Positions 57,801 to 64,000 of a stretch of DNA of 64,000 nt are shown in pieces. The stretch covers positions 144,579,536 to 144,643,535 of the forward strand of contig CM043699.1 of the NCBI GenBank assembly GCA_023935145.1. Reading direction: 5' to 3'. Below the pieces are notes generated by a model, which saw only the letters and a list, made by a program, of their open reading frames with translations, was not told the origin of the DNA and did no database searches. This DNA comes from Bretschneidera sinensis (Eukaryota > Streptophyta > Magnoliopsida > Brassicales > Akaniaceae). Position 1 is the first letter of the stretch, and each line of letters starts with the position of its first letter. A program made the translations under genes and the position numbers.

Positions 57801-60800
57801 GAACTACTTTTTAAAAATTAATTAATTCGTTATTTTATTTTCTGTGTTGTTTAAGGCCTTGAAGGGTTCGGTCATAAATGGAATTTTATTTAATAAAATC
57901 TAGTCAAAAGATCATAACTTAATTATGTCAAAGGCCGAGCGGGCCTTTGACTCACCGTTTCATATCATGGTCAACTGGTCTTTGATTTTAGGGCAATGGT
58001 CTTTGATTTTGCATTTTCTTGTTTCTCAATGTGAGGTTGGATATGAGATGCTTCATCTTGTCTTGATTGTTCAAGAATTGAAGCTTTGTCGTGAGAAACA
58101 TCGGCAAGATTTTGCACATCCAAGCCTTTCAACTTGTTTCTTTAGCTCTAGGACCTTTAGGCGCATATCTTGACATAAAGACTCAAATTTGGTCTCATGT
58201 CCTAAACATGTGGTCCTTAGCGAGTGCACTAAATTTCCAACTGACAACACCCATCATAAATGTAACGATGCTGCAAATTCATTTAGCCTAAATAGAATCT
58301 TGGCGCAACGATACTGCACAAGAGCTTGAACTTTGACAAACTTTTGAAAAATAACAATTTTATCCACAAGTCCAATGGGACCAAAAACTTGATGACGAAT
58401 ATCCATTGTAATGGGATAGAGCACATGATGAATTATCACAAGAAGAACTCGCTTTGATTCAACTAAAACCATTCCACATAAAAGTAGGAGGTGGATGGGA
58501 GGTGAACATCCACTGTTTCTTCTTTATTTTTACATCTTTTTTCTGTTCTGTTTCCTTTTTTGTGTTGAAAATGAAGAAAATAAAATGCGGAAAAGCATAT
58601 ATATAAGAAACCTGAAAAAATTCTAGAACGCCTCTATTCGGCTTGGAAACAGCTCCGTAATGTGGCTGGATGGCAGAACTGAGCGGCTTGAATCAAGATG
58701 CAAAACAATTCGGCTTGAAACGAAGCCCATACACATATGTCCACACATGTGGAGCGTGCTCTACCCCCTGACGTGTATAGGCAACCAGATTTCCATCTCC
58801 AGTCATGGTAGTGGTGTTCGCATGGCCAGGAAACACTGAACTGATGTCGATCTGAAAACACAGCCTTGTCCGAGAAAAACAGTGGCATGTGTGCTCGCTC
58901 CAAATGGCGGATAGCGGCAGGACTTGGCCGGAGAACCAATCAGTGGTTTCCGAACATAATGATACCGACAGTTCATGATGATCAGCCGTGAAAACATACC
59001 CAAAAAAAAAAATCCAGATCTCTCTTTTTTTCTTTCTTTCTTTCTTTCTTTTTTTTTTTTTTTTTTTTTTTTTTTTGTTCACACATGCAAGCAAATCTGG
59101 TACTATCCAATGACCAGTTCTAGGTCAAAATTTCACACAACCATTCTTTTTAGAGATGCACGGGTTGATAATGGATAGTGGTAGTGGATCAATTTTGGCT
59201 CTGATACCAATTGATGTAGAACAATAACTGAGTAAGAAAAAATGAATGTGAGAGACAAAGATGCCCTAATTAAATTTTGCATTTCCTTGTCCAATGATGT
59301 GATTTCGTGAGATGTGCCTTTTATCCATTATGTCAATGATTGAGAGCTTGAGACTTATTGAAAAACATGATTGGGAGCTTGGGACTTATCGAAAAAAATG
59401 ATTGGGAGCTTGAGAATGTTGAAAAAGTTTTTGAGGCCTTACATTGGTGTGACGAGAGAGGATGTGGCTAGGTAGAAGTTTAATATGGATAAAGGGGTTT
59501 GAGGTTGGTCCTTTTTAAGAGCCTTTTTTAGGAGACTCCTTTGTTCACTAAACTTCCCGTGGAAAGTTATTTTGAATCCTTATGCTCCTAAAAAGGTTAA
59601 TTTCTTTGTGTGGATTGGGGAAAGATTCTTACAATTGATAATCTTCAAAGAAGAGGAAAACTGCTTGTTACTTTTGTAAAACTTGTGCAGAGCCCATGTT
59701 TCAATTTTTGGTGGAGTGCCCGTTGGCTAGGAGCTTATGGAAAATAGCTTATAGTGTTTGGGTGTTTCTTGGGTGGTTATTGGCTCCGTGAAAGATGAAG
59801 TGTGGGCTTAGAGTGGTATCCGAACTTCTAAGACTTTAAAGAAGCCTTACTCTTTTATTCATCTCTCTATTTTTTAGCTTGTTTGGAATGAGCGGAATCG
59901 AAGAGTGTTTGATGGTGAAGAAAGGCCTTTAGAAGTTATTAGGGATAGATGATTAAATACTCTCAGTTTTTGCTTAATGAAGTAGATCTTTTAAATTTTG
60001 TGGATGTCTGATCATGTACATGGATTGCACCCCATTGGCGCTTGTCTTGTATATACACTTTTATTTATAAAAAAAAGAAATAGGTAACGGGTTAAAAAGG
60101 AGAGAAGATATAAAGAGATACAGGAAAAAAAAGAAGGGGGAAATAAATTAGAAGAAATAAGGAGAATCAAAAGAATGAATAAGGAGACATAGAAGAACAA
60201 GAGAGAGGATAGACAAAGAGAGGAGATACCAAAACTCGAGAATTTATTCCAACATTCAAGTCTAATTTAAACCTAATAGAGGTGCTCTAATACAAACACC
60301 GTTAATAACTAGCTAAAGAAATAAAATCTCTAATTTCCTAAACCTAAAATCCTAGAATATTACTACTTTTTTTATAAGTTAGAATATTACTACTTGATTC
60401 CCAATAAAAGTATAATTACAAAATAATCCCACAAATACCTAAATAAGTAAATATCCTAAAATAATAAACCTTTCTTTTTCCTTTGCTGCATCACCCAGCA
60501 CCTAAATTACGCATGAAAAATGAAATTGGTTAGGTGGTTTAATGTCCAGTCGAAGCTGGGCTTCTGGCTTATTTCTATTACTTGTTTCACTCGGTTAGAA
60601 CAAAACAAACCTAGAAACAAACTTCATCATAGGATCGCTAACCAATTATGCTTTGCCCAGATGCATTGAATCGAATTTCAAAATAATAACCAATGTATCA
60701 TCATTTGGAGTATAAAGACTACATAAAGACGAAAATAAATAAATTTAAGTACTGTAAGTAGTTCAACTGTCATATCTTCATAACATAAAACTCTTAACAC

Positions 60801-60967
60801 ATAATGAAAGATTAGCTTGCCGATTGGTTACCTACAGCACTCTTTTCTGGAATAGGAGGAATGAAAATGCCTTTATACTTCTCAAAAATTCGATCACGTA
60901 ACCAAACAAAATCACTGTAACGCCGAATGACAATCTTTTCCGGCCCTTGGTATTCGGTTAAATTAGT
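51804..60967 (-). CDS. SNX1: Sorting nexin 1 (PX-BAR retromer subunit), first exon outside window
   Basis: Nine exons read by eye: 60832-60967, 55671-55804, 54957-55031, 53838-53997, 53570-53703, 53358-53426, 52960-53039, 52095-52155 and 51804-52013. They are in frame and give 352 residues. They start in the PX domain (NLTEYQGPEKIVIRRYSDF, then FIPPIPEKS), the site for phosphatidylinositol 3-phosphate. They continue through KFRFSAEFIEMRRQALD and LENHLAEAQKHAYRL to the BAR domain, ending HEFAKGQARLANSIADAWRS. The missing ~50 N-terminal residues must lie beyond 64000. Plant SNX1 acts at endosomes in sorting, including recycling of the auxin carrier PIN2. The exon at 52095 ends in a GC splice donor (GAG|GCAAGT). 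The intron after the PX exon is 5.0 kb and packed with transposon and pseudogene sequence. Confidence 0.95.
54239..54438 (+). mobile_element. tRNA-derived SINE in SNX1 intron, with target duplication
   Basis: A box TAGCTTAGTTGGTAGAG (from 54248) and B box GATTCAAACCC (54299-54309) are in tRNA-like spacing. The body ends CCTAATGGGCCTTCTCTGAACC and an A-rich tail follows (about 54408-54438). The flanks repeat GAAACAGTATACRCAYTGTG (54219-54238 and 54439-54458) with two differences, a clear 20-base target site duplication. The insertion is antisense to SNX1. Confidence 0.9.
55412..55549. mobile_element. Tourist-like MITE, 138 bp, in SNX1 intron
   Basis: Terminal inverted repeats GGCGGTGTTTGGGTACTTC and GGCGACACTTGGAGAACTG (right end reversed) agree at about two thirds of positions over 29 bases. 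TAA flanks both ends (55409-55411, 55550-55552), the PIF/Harbinger target. No coding capacity. Confidence 0.8.
56540..57570 (+). mobile_element. Second Pack-type element of the 4.5-kb family, in SNX1 intron
   Basis: 56692-56905 matches the left 250 bases of the element at 4511 (GTGTTTGTTTGCACTTAAT, the CATCTGAATC hairpin, TTTTGGACAAA, then ATAAATACCCTCT). A different gene fragment follows instead of Aux/IAA. The first 80 bases of the end, together with about 70 bases of flank, are duplicated in tandem (unit about 153 bases: 56471-56623 and 56624-56776). I could not find the right end. Confidence 0.6.
56945..57569 (+). pseudogene. Captured fragment of an unrecognised plant protein gene
   Basis: One frame (56945-57184) ends FPCANLVAAEINSFPNDATG and VTVQASSVSL. 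After a small deletion the next frame begins CDCFRCYMSYWVKWDSSSN and RQLIHEIIDAFEEILVQSKK. It meets a TGA at 57318 and then runs on in the same frame to MKRFVSFIGERISGVLGGQ and a stop at 57569. The composition, with conserved Cys and Trp, suggests a real single protein that was captured and then decayed. I do not know its family. Confidence 0.5.
57571..58228. other. SNX1 intron sequence, no feature
   Basis: AT-rich to about 57900, then mixed composition. Short frames at 57925-58173 and 58091-58291 are not recognisable; the second overlaps the PTB-like fragment on the other strand. Confidence 0.5.
58229..58472 (-). pseudogene. Polypyrimidine tract-binding protein (PTB) fragment
   Basis: The minus-strand frame reads ESKRVLLVIIHHVLYPITMD, then HQVFGPIGLVDKIVIFQKFV and ALVQY. 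This is the start of the second RRM of plant PTB splicing regulators, whose usual text is VLLVTIHHMLYP and FSPHGFVEKIVTFQK. After a frameshift the sequence continues RYIYDGCCQLEI (58229-58268), the end of the same RRM, with about 25 residues lost between. It has no introns or flanking exons. A dead fragment inside the SNX1 intron, on the same strand. Confidence 0.75.
58473..59196. other. SNX1 intron sequence with GC-richer patch and poly-T tract
   Basis: 58620-58980 is GC-richer, open in overlapping minus-strand frames, and unassigned; it could be a captured exon. 59023-59077 is a (TTTC)n/poly-T tract. Confidence 0.45.
59197..59300 (-). mobile_element. LTR retrotransposon relic: primer site and LTR edge
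   Basis: The reverse complement of 59197-59209 is TGGTATCAGAGCC, an exact tRNA-Met primer site. It lies two bases from an LTR-like edge that, on the plus strand, begins TGATGTAGAAC at 59212. The LTR body would run to the right, but its far end is not recognisable and no pol sequence is present. Confidence 0.5.
59440..60075 (+). mobile_element. 5'-truncated L1-type LINE, 3' end
   Basis: Frames read NPYAPKKVNFFVW, LTIDNLQRRG and FLVECPLARSLWKI, the zinc-binding (zf-RVT) tail that ends plant L1 reverse-transcriptase proteins, broken by shifts. The 3' UTR has the familiar CCCCATTGGCGCTTGT...TATATACACTTTTATTTAT and ends in an A-run at about 60065-60075. Just upstream, 59337-59425 repeats GATTGGGAGCTTGAGACTTA-like units three times. 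Confidence 0.75.
60076..60831. other. Remaining part of SNX1 intron
   Basis: AT-rich, purine-rich at 60076-60240, no gene or element recognised. Confidence 0.5.
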
Positions 60968-61276
60968 CTGCCAAAACAATAAGCCCCCAAACATTCAACA
61001 TGAAAATATAGCATAACTTGCTTAGTTTACATCTTTACAATGTTCAGGAACCATAGTCAAAATAAAACTAAAAACAGATGAAAGAAAATAACAAATTTGT
61101 GTCACATACATCATTTCATGAAAGTACTTGGTTAGGTTTAGGCCCCAGGTATGCTTCTATTCACCCCAAAAGTAATCTATTTTTTGGCATTCCCAAAAAA
61201 CAAATATTTCACAAGAGACAGACTTCATTTGCAAAAAGGCAATAAAACAATACAGAGGAATGTTATATGGCTTTAG

Positions 61277-62773
61277 TTGCGCTAAATTGACTTAAGCTTA
61301 AGCCAAATATTCACCAAACTTAGCTTATTAGCAATAACAACTTCAACAGCCAATCTTTCCATCAAACCATGTACGAAAGACGAAATTTAAAGAAATGGAG
61401 TATGAAATTTCATTCTACCATAGCATGTTTAGAAATCTTTTATGATAAGTAGCATCATTGGAAATCTAAGAATATGACATCTATTAAGACTTACTGCAAA
61501 TTTAAACCTGCGTTTAAGTCCATCTATGATCCTAATTATAGACTAGATCCCATTATCTCATTATTGCATGTTTCTTATATCGAATGTCACATGTCTTTGA
61601 GATGTGTTTAAAGCTCCACAGCTAGAAATAATATTCTAAAAAATCCATTTCTCATTTGCTTTCTGATCAACATTGATCCTACTCCATCGTCACTCCTCTT
61701 TCCACTTACTTAACACAAGTATTTAGAGCACACACATATTCCACCTAAGAATATGACATCTATTAAAGACTAATTACCATTTTAAACCTGCATTTAAGTC
61801 CACACGTGATCCTAATTATAGATTAGATCCCAATCATCTCACTACTGCATGCTTCTTATATCGAATGCCGTGTGTCTATGAGATGAGTTTAGATGGGTTA
61901 AGTCAAGTTCCATAGCTAGAAATAATATTCTTAAAGAAATTCATTTCTTATTTCCTTTGCGATCAACATTGTTCTCACTCCCTCATCTGATAAGTTGCAC
62001 TAAATTGACTTAAGCTTAAGCCAAATATTCACCAAACTTAGCTTATTAGCAATAACAACTTCAACAGCCAATCTTTCCATCAAACCATGTACGAAAGACG
62101 AAATTTAAAGAAATGGATTCCCTAATTTCATTCTACCATAGCATGTTTGAAAATCTTTTATGATAAGCAGCATCATTGGAAATCTAAGAAAATGAAATCT
62201 ACTAAATACCCATTATTCATTGAACCATAGCATTCAAGCAAACCTAAGAATATGACATCTATTAAGACTTACTGCAAATTTAAACCTGCGTTTAAGTCCA
62301 TCTATGATCCTAATTATAGACTAGATCCCATTTATCTCATTATTGCATGTTTCTTATATCGAATGTCACATATCTTTGAGATGTGTTTAAAGCTCCACAG
62401 CTAGAAATAATATTCTAAAAAATCCATTTCTCATTTGCTTTCTGATCAACATCGATCCTACTCCATCGTCACTCCTCTTTCCACTTACTTAACACAAGTA
62501 TTTAGAGCACACACATATTCCACCTAAGAATATGACATCTATTAAAGACTAATTACCATTTTAAACCTGCATTTAAGTCCACACGTGATCCTAATTATAG
62601 ATTAGATCCCAATCATCTCACTACTGCATGCTTCTTATATCGAATGCCGTGTGTCTATGAGATGAATTTAGATGGGTTAAGTCAAGTTCCATAGCTAGAA
62701 ATAATATTCTTAAAGAAATTCATTTCTCATTTCCTTTGCGATCAACATTGTTCTCACTCCCTCATCTGATAAG
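61277..62773. repeat. Higher-order tandem repeat (2 x ~0.75 kb, each with two ~270-bp subunits)
   Basis: The unit starting TTGCxCTAAATTGACTTAAG is present at 61277-61993 and 61994-62773, about 95% identical or better. Copy 2 has an extra ~42 bases near 62200-62242. Inside each unit a 270-base module occurs twice in diverged form, starting AAGAATATGACATCTATTAA (61470, 61746, 62241, 62526) and ending in GATCAACATTG...CTC. So an old doubling of the module was followed by a recent doubling of the whole block. It lies in the first intron of SNX1. Confidence 0.9.
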
Positions 62774-64000
62774 CCCTCACTATTTTCTTTTCCTAGTGAT
62801 ATATTAATTAGGCAATTCTAGATTATTTCCTTTCCTTTTCCTAGTTGATTTATAATTTCCTATTTAATAGTTTCCTTTTCCTAGTAGACTATGGTTTAGT
62901 AGTATTATAAATATGTAATGCCCTAGGGCTATTTTATTCAAGAAAATAAGAATTACAGCTCATTGAAGCTTTGGCTATTGGAGGTCGATCCCCTCGAAGT
63001 GATCAAATTCTCTCTTTTTCTTATTTTTCTTGCAATTTTCCTTGATAAAACCTTAGGGTTCTATCAATTGTTATCAAACCCTGTTTGTCTTGTGCATGCC
63101 TTTGACGTGTAATCAAAAGAAACAAATAAAAAATCCTGATCTAGAAACATACACAATGGCTCCAAAAAACAATTTGCCACAAGCTTCAACGAAATCTAAA
63201 CTGGAGAGTCAACTTGATGCAAAACTTGAGAAGAGGTTGGAAGAATTCAAGCAATCCATGCTTGCTTCCGTGACTCAAATTCTAGAAGAGCAATTAGAGC
63301 GAAGGCGAGAAAACCCTGCTTCGGGGTCTGTTGCTAATCAAAGGGTCTATTGCTAATCAAAAGGAGCAACTTGAGATTCAACCGAAGGGCCTCATGGTGG
63401 ACGTGACAATGGTTTCCCACGCATGAAGGTAGAGTTTCCACGATGGGAAGAAAAAGATCCAACAGGATGGATTTCACATGCAGGGAAATTTTTTCGCTTC
63501 TACCGAACACCAGAGGTTTCCAAAGTAGAGGTGGCTGCCATCAATCTTGAAGGAGATGCTATCTAATGGTATGATTGGTTTGAATCATGTTGTGAAGTGC
63601 CCAAATGGGAGGAATTCGTTGAAGGTCTTCTTGTCAGATTTGGTCCATCAGAATACGAGAATGTCGATGGCGAGCTTGCTAAAATTCGACAAACGACAAC
63701 AATGTTAGAATACCAAGGCCGTTTTGAACGACTATCTAATCGAGCTGATTATTGGTCAGAGAGACAGTTGGTGGGGACTTTTCTTGAAGGTCTTTGTCCA
63801 TACATTCATCAAAAGGTCAAGACGTATAAGTCTCGTACCATGACAACTGTTATTTCTTTTGCACGGTTACAAAAGGAAAAACTCAACGAGGAAAGCCATG
63901 GCATGAATACGGAGGCAAGTAAACAACCAATTAACAGTGGTAGTGGCTCTTTCTCCACTGCAACCTGTCACACACCAACCAAACACCTCACACAAGAAGA
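62774..64000 (+). mobile_element. Ty3/gypsy element, LTR/leader and gag, decayed
   Basis: About 62774-63066 looks like an LTR: AT-rich, TATA-like TATTATAAATATG at about 62902, end CTATCA at 63066. TGTTATCAAACCC follows, a mutated tRNA-Met primer site (10 of 13). Gag begins at 63151 (MAPKNNLPQASTK) with a Glu/Lys-rich coiled coil, shifts frame near 63350, then reads MKVEFPRWEEKDPTGWISHA, GDAI-stop-WYDWFESC (stop near 63565) and FERLSNRADYWSERQLVGTF. This is the retrotransposon gag domain. The element runs off the window, inside the first intron of SNX1 and antisense to it. Confidence 0.8.

Noticed and set aside
1..64000. CRISPR arrays, operons, bacterial insertion sequences
   Set aside because: The sequence is plant nuclear DNA; the regular repeats present are microsatellites and tandem duplications without spacer structure.

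Overview
The window is nuclear DNA from a flowering plant, most likely a eudicot. Its genes are split by short AT-rich introns. Several families are plant-specific: ORANGE-like, 11S legumin, Aux/IAA, potato inhibitor I and a CTNIP/SCREW-type peptide. The spacers are rich in AT microsatellites, MITEs, SINEs, LINE, Ty1/copia and Ty3/gypsy sequence. There is no bacterial-style gene layout. I cannot name the species.

Layout. 1-3.9 kb: decayed, internally deleted Tat-lineage Ty3/gypsy element (minus strand) with an intron-containing antisense ORF (plus strand) that has its own TATA box. 4.5-5.7 kb: Pack-type element carrying the first part of an Aux/IAA gene. 9.6-16.1 kb: a duplicated segment, each copy with one gene for a small secreted peptide. 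16.5 kb: tRNA-Asn. 17.3-17.7 kb: potato inhibitor I gene. 21.8-25.6 kb: complete eight-exon ORANGE-LIKE gene. 27.8-32.4 kb: young Ty1/copia element with a 1,207-codon ORF but no gag N-terminal region. 33.4-34.4 kb: fragment of an 11S legumin gene. 34.9-41.3 kb: direct duplication of roughly 3 kb with long ATT/AAT tracts; an inverted repeat spans 39.5-42.3 kb. 42.4-48.2 kb: nine-exon gene for a GMC oxidoreductase fused to an alpha/beta-hydrolase. 48.9-50.6 kb: exons of an unrecognised, probably broken gene with a second tRNA-Asn in an intron. 51.8-61.0 kb: sorting nexin 1 gene on the minus strand, lacking only its first exon, with a 5-kb intron full of transposon and pseudogene debris. 61.3-62.8 kb: higher-order tandem repeat. 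62.8-64 kb: start of a decayed Ty3/gypsy element.

The likely functional host genes are the two peptide genes, the protease inhibitor, ORANGE-LIKE, the GMC-hydrolase fusion, SNX1 and two tRNAs; all lie on the minus strand. They do not form a pathway. Likely roles are defence or stress signalling (peptides, inhibitor), plastid carotenoid control (ORANGE-LIKE), an unknown lipid or alcohol oxidation (fusion protein) and endosomal sorting (SNX1). The most unusual protein is the fusion: it joins a flavin oxidase, a ferredoxin-like four-cysteine cluster, a hydrolase with Cys at the nucleophile elbow, and a C-terminal membrane tail. Exon models were read by eye from splice signals and family similarity; the fusion and ORANGE-LIKE models stay in frame across every junction.
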